The notes under the pieces are model-generated. The model made no database searches and was not told the DNA's origin. It saw nothing but the letters and a program-made list of their open reading frames with translations. Made by a program: the position numbers and the translations under genes. A DNA stretch of 25,608 bases from NCBI GenBank assembly GCA_000437495.1, contig FR897794.1, positions 1 to 25,608 on the forward strand, in the 5' to 3' direction. This DNA is from Prevotella sp. CAG:485 (lineage in GTDB: Bacteria > Bacteroidota > Bacteroidia > Bacteroidales > Muribaculaceae). Below are positions 1 to 6,458 of this stretch, piece after piece (position 1 is the stretch's first letter; the number at the start of each line of letters is the position of its first letter).

Positions 1-167
1 TCCCCTTCGACCGCAATCTGTTTGAGACGGAAATCATGACCGAAACCGAGATAGAGTGGATAAACACCTATCACGCAAAGGTTTACGACACTCTGGCACC
101 TTATCTCAACGATGCTCAGAAGGCATGGATGCGTGCCAAGACTCTTCCCATAACCCGTAACGCATAA
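1..167 (+). CDS. Xaa-Pro aminopeptidase (M24 family), C-terminal fragment
   Basis: Only the last 54 codons are present, read in frame from base 3 to a TAA at 165-167; the gene starts outside the window. The peptide begins PFDRNLFETEIMTETEIEWI and continues with NTYHAKVYDTLAPYL, the pattern of the short C-terminal extension of aminopeptidase P-type M24 metallopeptidases, which remove an N-terminal residue preceding proline. The metal-binding pita-bread domain is not in view, so the assignment rests on this tail alone. It lies 7 bp before the carbonic anhydrase-like gene on the same strand, so the two are probably co-transcribed. Confidence 0.75.
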   Translation, partial: PFDRNLFETEIMTETEIEWINTYHAKVYDTLAPYLNDAQKAWMRAKTLPITRNA

Positions 168-174
168 CCCCTGC

Positions 175-714
175 ATGGCACTGATAAAATCCGTACGCGG
201 CTATACGCCGGTAATCGGCAAAGGCACTTTCCTGGCCGACAATGCCACGGTGGTGGGCGACGTAATCATTGGCAACGACTGCAGTATATGGTTCGGCACG
301 GTGCTTCGCGGCGACGTCAACTCCATCCGTCTGGGCAACCGTGTCAACGTGCAGGATGGCAGTGTGCTGCACACGCTGTATCAGAAATCGACCATAGAGA
401 TTGGCGATGACGTCAGCATAGGCCATAATGTGGTGATTCACGGCGCCCATATTCACGACTTCGCCCTCATTGGCATGGGAGCCGTTGTGATGGACGATGT
501 AGAGGTAGGTCGCGGCGCCCTTGTTGCCGCCGGCAGCGTAGTGCTCAGCCGCACCAAGATTGGCGATCATGAGATGTGGGCCGGCGCGCCTGCTAAGTTC
601 GTCAAGATGGTGGAGCCGGAAAAGGCCAAGGAAATGAACATCAAGATAGCAAAGAACTATCTCATGTACTCGCGCTGGTATGCCGACGAGGACGAAGGCT
701 GCATAACAAAGTAG
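175..714 (+). CDS. Gamma carbonic anhydrase family protein (left-handed beta-helix)
   Basis: A 179-residue protein of the YrdA/PaaY/gamma-carbonic-anhydrase type. Successive hexapeptide turns (VVGDVIIGNDCSIWF, VLRGDVNSIRLG, SIGHNVVIHGA, LIGMGAVVMDDVEVG) run from about residue 12 to 135, followed by a C-terminal helix. The three histidines expected to bind zinc are present: H66 in DGSVLH, and H84 and H89 in GHNVVIHG with the usual five-residue spacing. Family members form trimers with metal sites between subunits; many are true carbonic anhydrases, while for others the substrate is unknown, so activity is inferred. The start codon lies 7 bp after the aminopeptidase stop. A strong hairpin follows the gene. 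Confidence 0.9.
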   Translation: MALIKSVRGYTPVIGKGTFLADNATVVGDVIIGNDCSIWFGTVLRGDVNSIRLGNRVNVQDGSVLHTLYQKSTIEIGDDVSIGHNVVIHGAHIHDFALIGMGAVVMDDVEVGRGALVAAGSVVLSRTKIGDHEMWAGAPAKFVKMVEPEKAKEMNIKIAKNYLMYSRWYADEDEGCITK

Positions 715-765
715 TTTTCCAACACCCAATAAACGGACTTTTCAGCCAAGTCCCTGCTAATCAAT

Positions 766-808
766 CAATTCAGACAACTCAGGCTAATCACTTGGGTTGT
801 CTGAATTG
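766..808 (+). terminator. Perfect 13-bp hairpin, probable end of the aminopeptidase / gamma-CA transcript
   Basis: CAATTCAGACAAC (766-778) and GTTGTCTGAATTG (796-808) are exact reverse complements. Three more pairs (779-781 with 793-795, one of them a wobble) extend the stem inward. The downstream sequence is TATTACCC rather than a T-run, so it may act as a weak or factor-assisted terminator or a 3'-end stabiliser. Confidence 0.6.
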
Positions 809-828
809 TATTACCCGACCGGGAGTTA

Positions 829-857
829 TTGCAGATAAAAAATTTTTCTTATCTTTG
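829..857 (+). promoter_or_regulatory. Bacteroidales-type promoter of the 867 gene
   Basis: TATCTTTG at 850-857 matches the Bacteroidetes -7 consensus TAnnTTTG. A TTG at 829-831, 18 bp upstream, fits the -33 element. Transcription is expected to start near 861, about 6 nt before the ATG at 867. Confidence 0.6.
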
Positions 858-866
858 CAAAAGATT

Positions 867-1376
867 ATGAAAAGGCTTCAATCGGTCATCTGCGGCATAC
901 TGCTTCTTGCACTGGGCGCCACGGCGTTCAAGGCAGATGCCGTGATACCGCCTCCTCCCGGTTCGCCGTTCAGGTACGTTACCCTGCGGCTCACCAACGG
1001 CTCATATCTCGACGCCGGACGCATGGGCAGCATGACTCTCACAGCCGACTCGCTGCTGCGCTTTGGCAACGGCGAGAAGATGATTCAGGTGCCGCTCAGC
1101 CAGGTGGCAGGATGGGATTTACGGTTGGAGGAAAACATCACCGTGTCGGCCGAAAGCATAGGCAATGACTCGGCACCGGTGTTCCGAATCACTCCGGCAG
1201 GCGTTGTGGTTAACGGCCTTAAACGCAGCGACATACTGACGCTGACGCGCATTGACGGCGCGATGAATACGCTGCCACACAACGCCGGCGAGGTGTTAGT
1301 GTCCACGGAAGGATTGGCAAAAGGTGTTTATGTGATAACCGCGGGCGGAAAGTCCCTTAAATTCCTGGTGCCGTGA
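867..1376 (+). CDS. Small secreted protein of unknown function, paired with CotH-type protein
   Basis: The open frame extends back to 792, but ATG 867 is chosen because the upstream 25 codons cover a hairpin and a TAnnTTTG promoter, and because translation from 867 gives a clean signal peptide (MKRLQSVICGILLLALGATA). The mature part of about 145 residues has a beta-rich pattern, YVTLRLTNGSYLDAGRMGSM then a polar stretch and VPLSQVAGWDL, similar to the N-terminal region of the next gene. The end (GLAKGVYVITAGGKSLKFLV) resembles the final strands of Bacteroidetes secreted-protein tails but is too short and divergent to call a full type IX sorting domain. Its stop overlaps the GTG of the CotH-like gene (GTGA), implying translational coupling. 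I do not recognise a specific family. Confidence 0.65.
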   Translation: MKRLQSVICGILLLALGATAFKADAVIPPPPGSPFRYVTLRLTNGSYLDAGRMGSMTLTADSLLRFGNGEKMIQVPLSQVAGWDLRLEENITVSAESIGNDSAPVFRITPAGVVVNGLKRSDILTLTRIDGAMNTLPHNAGEVLVSTEGLAKGVYVITAGGKSLKFLVP

Positions 1377-2818
1377 AGAAACTTCTGCTCTTCATATTCC
1401 TGTCAGCGGCCTGCATTATCACAATGGCAGTTGCTCCCAAGCATCTCGACATACTCTTCCGGCACGCAGACGGCATCAGCTTCAAGGTGCGCAGCCTGCC
1501 GCTCGATTCCGTTGCATCAGCCTCTCACACGGCCGGGAAACAATCGCTTTACGACTCGCTGACGGTCATCACACACTCAGGCAGGCGGTTCTCTTATCCG
1601 CTCGACACCATGGCCAGGGTAGAGCTTCGGCCTCACATACCGGTGATTTACATCAACACCGATTCCGCAGTATATGATGTTGCCGACAAGGTGAATTATC
1701 TGTCGGCCCGTTTCTCCATGTCGCCAGGCAGCGGCGTGGATAATGATTTCGACTCCATAGCGCCCGTAAAGGTTAATGTGCGCGGCCGCGGCAACTCAAC
1801 CATGACGATGCCCAAGAAGCCCTATCGCCTCAAATTCGACAAGAAAATATCGCTCTGCGGTTTGGCAAAAGCCAAGAACTATGCGCTGATAGCCAACTAC
1901 ATTGACCCCACTCTGATGCACAACACCTGCGCTTTTGAAATAGCGCGACGCATGGGGCTGGAATATACCAACCACTCGGTGGCTGTGGATGTGGTGTTCA
2001 ACGGCCGCTATTGCGGGTCGTATATGCTCACTGAGAAGGTAGGCATAAACGCCGGCTCGGTGGATATTGACGAAACGAAAGGTCTGCTGCTGGAAATGGA
2101 TGTAGCCATGGATGAGGATTTCTGCTACTATTCAAAGCATTTCCGCCTGCCGGTAATGGTCAAAGACCCCGACTTGAAGGAAATTGCCGAGGCCGATACG
2201 TCTGTAACGGCTCAACAGCTCTTCGACTCCATACAGGCCGACTTCACAGCTGCCGAACTGGCTCTTTTGTCGCAGGATACGGAGAAATGGCGTCAGTATT
2301 TTGATTTGGAATCAACGGTGAGGTATCTGTTGGTGCAAAACATATCCGGCAACTGGGAATTTGCACACCCCAAGAGCCTGTATCTTTATCGCAAAAACCG
2401 TGGCGAGAAATTCTATTTCGGGCCGGTATGGGACTTTGACTGGACAGCCGAATATTTCACTCATTACGACCAGGAAATAGACTACGGCTATCCGTTGCTT
2501 TTAGGTACACCTGCCTCTGAGATGTATGAACAGATTTCGCGCTCGGAGGCCTTCTGGGACTGCTATCGCTCAGAGTGGCACCGTTTCAAGAACGAGATTT
2601 GGCCGGAGACGAAAGCCTATCTTGAACGCTATGCCGAATTGCTTGAAAGCAGCGCGCTGCGCAACGGTGAGCTGTGGCACCCGGGGCGCGAAGACCACGA
2701 CTCACGCTATTGGGAATCGACATCGGCTTTCCGCAGCAACCTTCAGCGTTACATCAACTGGATTGATCGGCGCATGGAGTACATAGACCAGTCAGCAGCC
2801 ATGGGTCTCTACTGGTAA
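1373..2818 (+). CDS. CotH kinase-fold family protein, exported
   Basis: A 481-residue protein starting at GTG 1373, overlapping the upstream stop. A signal peptide (MKKLLLFIFLSAACIITMAVA) is followed by a beta-rich N-terminal region (about 22-90) and then a CotH-like kinase domain. Hallmarks are RGRGNST (137-143) followed by KKPYRLKF (148-155), and GPVWDFDW (350-357), whose aspartates sit where CotH proteins carry catalytic metal-binding residues. CotH of Bacillus is an atypical protein kinase acting on spore coat proteins; in non-sporing Bacteroidetes the substrates are unknown, and an envelope or periplasmic role is inference. The last 20 codons including the stop are repeated almost exactly at 5577-5636. 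Confidence 0.8.
   Translation: MKKLLLFIFLSAACIITMAVAPKHLDILFRHADGISFKVRSLPLDSVASASHTAGKQSLYDSLTVITHSGRRFSYPLDTMARVELRPHIPVIYINTDSAVYDVADKVNYLSARFSMSPGSGVDNDFDSIAPVKVNVRGRGNSTMTMPKKPYRLKFDKKISLCGLAKAKNYALIANYIDPTLMHNTCAFEIARRMGLEYTNHSVAVDVVFNGRYCGSYMLTEKVGINAGSVDIDETKGLLLEMDVAMDEDFCYYSKHFRLPVMVKDPDLKEIAEADTSVTAQQLFDSIQADFTAAELALLSQDTEKWRQYFDLESTVRYLLVQNISGNWEFAHPKSLYLYRKNRGEKFYFGPVWDFDWTAEYFTHYDQEIDYGYPLLLGTPASEMYEQISRSEAFWDCYRSEWHRFKNEIWPETKAYLERYAELLESSALRNGELWHPGREDHDSRYWESTSAFRSNLQRYINWIDRRMEYIDQSAAMGLYW
2759..2818 (+). repeat. Direct repeat copy 1: 3' end of the CotH-like gene
   Basis: These 60 bases, 20 codons from TGG to the TAA stop, recur at 5577-5636 with 58 of 60 identities. The similarity stops abruptly on both sides. 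The two copies bracket the glycosyltransferase and flippase genes. Confidence 0.95.
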
Positions 2819-2866
2819 CGGCTCAAAGCGGCAATGATGACGCTATGTTACTTGCGAACTCTCATC

Positions 2867-3997
2867 TCAATCTTTTGAGGAGGAGCCGGTTATAAACGCC
2901 TGAATACTTCTCATCACATTTTCAATTCTGAATTGCTTGAAGGCTTCAGCTGTTTCAGCTTTAAGGCGTGCCAGCTCCCGAGGCTCACGCATCAGCCACT
3001 CCAACTTATCGGCAATATCTTCAGGCGTATCGCCGGTAAAGACTCCGCCTCCGTGCGACAACATTTCCACCGTGCCGGTAATGCGGGTTGATACAACCGG
3101 CGTGCCGATGCACAAAGACTCGGCAATTACAGTGGGATACCCTTCTGTGGCGGAGGTCAGGCAGAAGACATCGGCTTTTTTTACCCATTCATACGGATTG
3201 GTGATAAAGCCGGGGAAATTGATACAGTCGGAAACACCCAGTTCGTCGGCAAGGCTTTTCAATTCCTTTTCCCTATCCCCTACTCCCAGGATATTAATCT
3301 TGAATTTCAGTCCACGCTCACGCAGCAGAGCGGCAGCCCTCACAAGCCTGTCCTGACGTTTCAACTCTATCAGCCTGCCCACATTAATAATGGTAAAGGG
3401 TTCACCGAAAGCTTTTTCCTCTTTACCGGCTCCAAGAATAATGGATTCAGTGTCTATGGGGTTATAGATGACTTCACAGTGAACGTCGGTATCATACATC
3501 TTGCCGAAGGCATTGCAGGCATCCTGCGATACAAATGCCAAGCCGTCGATTTTGCGGTAAAACTCTTTCTCCTCTTCAGTCCGAAACCAAAACTCCTGCC
3601 AACGTCCTGTCTGCAAGTCTGTATGAATCCAACTCACGTTTCGCGGAGCCAAATCCATCAGCATAGAATGTAACTTGGAGGGAGGACCTTCCATGAAGGA
3701 GACAATTGAGTCAAACTTTCGCCCGTTTAGCAGACGCCTTGCCTTGCGTTCGCGCACAGCATTACGCAATCTGTATAAATGTGTCCATAAACGGTGCCAC
3801 AGCCCTCTTTTGGGGCCAAAGAGACTCAACAGCTCCACATCTTGTGGTATATCCTCCAAAAAGACGCCTTTTTTGTAAATCAACAATAATGTTATGGTGA
3901 ACTTGTTGCGGTCAAGGTTTTTCAGAAGAGTAGTCAATACACGCTCTGCGCCACCACCCGCCATGGATTCATGAATTATCAACAAATTTGTCTTCAT
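2867..3997 (-). CDS. Glycosyltransferase family 4 protein
   Basis: A 376-residue GT-B fold enzyme. The N-terminal domain begins TNLLIIHESMAGGGAERVL, with the glycine-rich loop typical of GT4 acceptor-domain starts. The C-terminal domain has NVGRLIELKRQDRLVRA (205-221) and the retaining-glycosyltransferase EX7E motif, E285 to E293 in EGYPTVIAE, followed by GTPVVST. Such enzymes transfer sugars from nucleotide donors to lipid-linked glycans at the cytoplasmic face of the inner membrane; donor and acceptor cannot be read from sequence. Its ATG overlaps the flippase stop (ATGA), so the two form one operon. It converges on the CotH-like gene with only 48 bp between stops and no clear terminator. 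It looks somewhat richer in A+T than its surroundings by eye. Confidence 0.88.
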   Translation of the reverse strand: MKTNLLIIHESMAGGGAERVLTTLLKNLDRNKFTITLLLIYKKGVFLEDIPQDVELLSLFGPKRGLWHRLWTHLYRLRNAVRERKARRLLNGRKFDSIVSFMEGPPSKLHSMLMDLAPRNVSWIHTDLQTGRWQEFWFRTEEEKEFYRKIDGLAFVSQDACNAFGKMYDTDVHCEVIYNPIDTESIILGAGKEEKAFGEPFTIINVGRLIELKRQDRLVRAAALLRERGLKFKINILGVGDREKELKSLADELGVSDCINFPGFITNPYEWVKKADVFCLTSATEGYPTVIAESLCIGTPVVSTRITGTVEMLSHGGGVFTGDTPEDIADKLEWLMREPRELARLKAETAEAFKQFRIENVMRSIQAFITGSSSKD

Positions 3998-5508
3998 AAC
4001 TTAAATTTTTTCTTTACAAAGTCTTTAATGGCATTGTGTTCGGCGTCTGTAAGTCCCAATGCCCATATAGAGGCAGGAAAGGTCAGGCACCAAATAGCGC
4101 CCGAGACCAGCAGACATACCAGCGGATTTTCGATGAGAAATACACAAAGAGCCGGCACAATTATGCCTGCCACACTAACCGCCAAAACCGGAAGTGCCAC
4201 TCCCCGTAAATATGCCGATATGCGTATCCGGCAAAAACGAGATGTAAACCAAAGGCGCACAATAATCAGAGAGGCATCTATGAATATCATCACCCAAAAG
4301 AGGCTGTAAGAGGGCATTCCCAGCTTATATATAATGTAAGTCAACGGCAGACAGAGAAGCCAGATGGTGGATACCACTATCTGATAAGATGCAATCTTGC
4401 CGGTTGCCTGCATTGTTACCCAAAGAGGCCCCACCAAAGAGTCGATTACGCAAAAGATTATCATGAGCTGCACAAACTCCACTCCGGCAGGAGGTATAAC
4501 CGTGAGCCAGAGGGACAGCACATACCTGGCATTAAGCAATACAGGTATCCCCAAGAACATGGTCAGATAAAAAGAAATGCGCGATATGCGCATAAACAGC
4601 ATCTCAAAATCATTCTGCTCACCGGCTGAGAATATCTTGATAATCTGAGGATTGGCCGCCGACTGCACACTACGGGTAAAAGAAACCACGGCCGACTTTA
4701 CCTGATTGGCAATGCCCATGGAGGAGTTGAATCCTACCCCGAAGAAAATATTCAGAATCAGTCCGGAACCTTGCTGATAGGCGATATCGGAGATGGACGT
4801 TATAACATTCCATCCGGCAAATTTGCCGATTGAAACCGCCTGACGGTGGTTTGCCCGAAGCGAAAACCGCACTCCTGAGATCTTACGTCGGCAATAAACC
4901 ACGTATGCCAGATTTATCAGCGCGGCAACTCCTATGAGCAAAAACATATATATGATAATCTTGTTCCCGGCCGTCAGAGAGAGCATTATGGCAGTGATAA
5001 GCTTCAGCGCCACCTCAAGTATGGAATTATAGGCAAAAAAATCCATATACTCGTATGCCAGAATCATAGCGTTGTATGGAACGCGCAGCATCTCTATTAC
5101 CACAATGACCAACGAGAGCTGAAACACAATCCCGGCCACATCCATTCGGTCGGGCGGGATGTTGACCACCGTGTCGAGGAACCAGAGGCCAACGACTTCG
5201 GCAAAAAGGACAAAGATTCCGGCCATAACCAACACACAGACCCAGCAAGCCGAGAACACGCCTTGCATTCCTTTGCCTTTGCTCACGGCCAGTTCAACAC
5301 TCATATAGCGCTGAATGGCAGCCGAAAGGGCGCTGGTGAAGAAGGACATGATGATGGCCAGGCCTCCGATTACTGTGAAAATGCCGAAATCAGTAACACC
5401 AAGCTGCTGCAGAACTACACGGCTGGTATACAGACTGACAGCCATTGAGAGTAACATTCTCACGGCCATAAAACCGGTATTTTTCATTATCAGCTTACTG
5501 TCAGTCAT
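3994..5508 (-). CDS. Polysaccharide flippase, Wzx/MATE-like (oligosaccharide flippase family)
   Basis: A 504-residue, strongly hydrophobic protein with roughly 12-14 membrane segments. It opens in the style of O-antigen and polysaccharide flippases: MKNTGFMAVRMLLSMAVSLY, then TSRVVLQQLGVTDFGIFTVI. Family members move undecaprenyl-linked oligosaccharides across the inner membrane. It is followed without a gap by a GT4 enzyme, a pairing that suggests assembly of a surface glycan, but the rest of a glycan locus (other transferases, polymerase, initiating sugar-phosphate transferase) is absent from the window. A TAAATTTG box on the minus strand lies 22 bp upstream of the ATG. The position between two copies of the cotH 3' end suggests the pair was inserted as a unit. 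Confidence 0.85.
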   Translation of the reverse strand: MTDSKLIMKNTGFMAVRMLLSMAVSLYTSRVVLQQLGVTDFGIFTVIGGLAIIMSFFTSALSAAIQRYMSVELAVSKGKGMQGVFSACWVCVLVMAGIFVLFAEVVGLWFLDTVVNIPPDRMDVAGIVFQLSLVIVVIEMLRVPYNAMILAYEYMDFFAYNSILEVALKLITAIMLSLTAGNKIIIYMFLLIGVAALINLAYVVYCRRKISGVRFSLRANHRQAVSIGKFAGWNVITSISDIAYQQGSGLILNIFFGVGFNSSMGIANQVKSAVVSFTRSVQSAANPQIIKIFSAGEQNDFEMLFMRISRISFYLTMFLGIPVLLNARYVLSLWLTVIPPAGVEFVQLMIIFCVIDSLVGPLWVTMQATGKIASYQIVVSTIWLLCLPLTYIIYKLGMPSYSLFWVMIFIDASLIIVRLWFTSRFCRIRISAYLRGVALPVLAVSVAGIIVPALCVFLIENPLVCLLVSGAIWCLTFPASIWALGLTDAEHNAIKDFVKKKFKL

Positions 5509-5530
5509 TTCTCGGGGTGAAAATCAAATG

Positions 5531-5538
5531 CAAATTTA
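5531..5538 (-). promoter_or_regulatory. -7 box for the flippase / glycosyltransferase operon
   Basis: The minus strand reads TAAATTTG, matching TAnnTTTG, 22 bp before the flippase ATG. No convincing -33 element is visible. Confidence 0.45.
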
Positions 5539-5576
5539 ATTAAATAATCTGACATATTGAAGTTGGTCTTAATTTA

Positions 5577-5636
5577 TGGATTGAGCGGCGCATGGAGTAC
5601 ATAGACCAGTCAGCAGCCATGGGCCTCTACTGGTAA
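5577..5636 (+). repeat. Direct repeat copy 2: orphan 3' end of the CotH-like gene
   Basis: This matches 2759-2818 at 58 of 60 positions; the two differences are one Asp-to-Glu codon change (GAT to GAG) and one silent change (GGT to GGC). It encodes WIERRMEYIDQSAAMGLYW followed by TAA. No coding frame leads into it, so it is a gene remnant or the right-hand junction of an insertion. Confidence 0.95.
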
Positions 5637-5674
5637 GGTAGAAGTTGATAAAGATATTAAAAGTTGAAAAAAAT

Positions 5675-5705
5675 TTTGCAGATACAGGGAAAATAACTAA
5701 TTTTG
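5675..5705 (+). promoter_or_regulatory. rpsU promoter
   Basis: TTTG at 5675-5678 and TAATTTTG at 5698-5705, separated by 19 bp, fit the Bacteroidetes -33/-7 promoter. The expected transcription start near 5709 leaves a leader of about 95 nt before rpsU. Confidence 0.7.
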
Positions 5706-5713
5706 CAGCGCCT

Positions 5714-5756
5714 TTTCAGCCGGGGCCGATTGCGACAGCAACCAAAGCGGCTGAAA
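5714..5756 (+). promoter_or_regulatory. Structured 5' leader of rpsU, candidate cis-regulatory RNA
   Basis: TTTCAGCCG (5714-5722) pairs perfectly with CGGCTGAAA (5748-5756). Nested inside is TTGC (5730-5733) pairing with GCAA (5738-5741) across a GACA loop. The element begins a few bases after the predicted transcription start. Ribosomal-protein mRNAs are often autoregulated through such leaders; that role here is inference. Confidence 0.5.
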
Positions 5757-5803
5757 GCAACAAGAACAAACCCCAAAAAACAGATAAAATCAAGTAACAG
5801 ACA

Positions 5804-5995
5804 ATGATCATCGTACAAGTAAAGGAAGGCGAAAACATAGAACGCGCCCTCAAGAAATTCAAACGTAAATATGAGCGCACAGGCGTAGTAAAAGAGCTGC
5901 GTCGTCGTCAGGCCTTCGAGAAACCTTCGGTAACGAACCGCAAGAAGATGATGAAGGCTGTTTACGTACAGCAACTTCGTCAGGGCGAGGAGTAA
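5804..5995 (+). CDS. rpsU: Small ribosomal subunit protein bS21
   Basis: A 63-residue basic protein starting MIIVQVKEGENIERALKKFK, with FKRKYERTGVVKELRRRQAF and FEKPSVTNRKKMMKA, the standard bS21 sequence. It binds the 30S platform close to the 3' end of 16S rRNA. In Bacteroidota the anti-Shine-Dalgarno sequence is reported to be occluded by proteins including bS21, which fits the lack of Shine-Dalgarno sequences in this window. No AGGAGG-like sequence precedes this ATG; the upstream bases are A-rich. It is a single gene with its own promoter, followed by a 456-bp gene-free region. Confidence 0.97.
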   Translation: MIIVQVKEGENIERALKKFKRKYERTGVVKELRRRQAFEKPSVTNRKKMMKAVYVQQLRQGEE

Positions 5996-6451
5996 ACCGA
6001 GACCTCCACGCGGCGCCCTGTCGGCACGCTTCTTTGGCGGAAGCCTCTGCGGAGAACCCTACTTACGACACGGCGCTACTTGTAACAACCATAGACGCCT
6101 ATTCAGGCTTAGCCTCAGCGTGAGATACGCTCAGCGGCTCGGCCTGAATAATTGCGTCTATACGTATTCCTTAGAGAGGATAATGGCATTCCCCCTGTTG
6201 AAGACAACGGGAGGCAATGGGAGTCTGTAGGGAGAGTGCTAAGAATTAGAAGGGAGGTGAAGACCCGGAGCCGAGAGCTAAGACGAAAGTTAAGACTGAA
6301 AGTTAAGACTGAAAGTTAAGACGTGAGTTAAGGCCCAAAGTTAAGACGATAGTCAAAACCCAAGGCTAAGTCAGAGTTATGACTGAGGACTGAAACGAGA
6401 TTTAAGACCGAGGACTGATACGAGGGTTTAAGCGAGAGTTATGAGCGAGGG
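5996..6451. other. Gene-free region between rpsU and comF
   Basis: I find no plausible coding region or tRNA here. It holds a minor GCTTC/GAAGC hairpin (6028-6032 with 6040-6044), a long four-segment hairpin (6091-6161), a short unstructured part, and a degenerate tandem repeat from about 6273 that reaches the comF stop. Confidence 0.8.
6091..6161 (+). ncRNA. Long imperfect palindrome, candidate structured RNA or palindromic element
   Basis: Four nested perfect stems: ATAGACGC/GCGTCTAT (6091-6098 with 6154-6161), ATTCAGGC/GCCTGAAT (6101-6108 with 6142-6149), AGCC/GGCT (6111-6114 with 6136-6139) and AGCGT/ACGCT (6117-6121 with 6127-6131), closed by a 5-nt GAGAT loop. That is 25 base pairs with small internal loops. 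No T-run follows on either strand, so it is not a classical terminator. Because it is palindromic the strand is uncertain; plus is given as downstream of rpsU. Confidence 0.45.
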
Positions 6452-6458
6452 CTAAGAT
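6273..6458. repeat. Degenerate tandem repeat, 11-13 bp unit, about 15 copies
   Basis: Units resemble GAAAGTTAAGACT. Exact copies lie at 6285-6297 and 6298-6310, with close variants at 6311-6322, 6323-6335 and 6336-6347. Increasingly diverged units (for example GAGATTTAAGACC at 6397-6409 and GAGAGTTATGAGC at 6434-6446) continue to about 6458, covering the comF stop codon. Confidence 0.85.

Noticed and set aside
106..729. Long minus-strand open frame opposite the gamma carbonic anhydrase gene
   Set aside because: It mirrors a well-supported gene and its translation resembles no protein; such shadows are common at this G+C.
792..866. Upstream extension of the 867 gene
   Set aside because: It would cover part of a terminator-like hairpin and a TAnnTTTG promoter, and it hides a good signal peptide.
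2526..2786. Plus-strand 86-codon frame inside the CotH-like gene
   Set aside because: It is an alternative-frame shadow, Arg-rich, with no homology signal that I recognise.
6091..6161. tRNA gene
   Set aside because: The structure is a single long hairpin, not a cloverleaf, and there is no T-loop signature or CCA-type end.
6273..6458. CRISPR array
   Set aside because: Units are only 11-13 bp, contiguous and degenerate, with no spacers and no cas genes.
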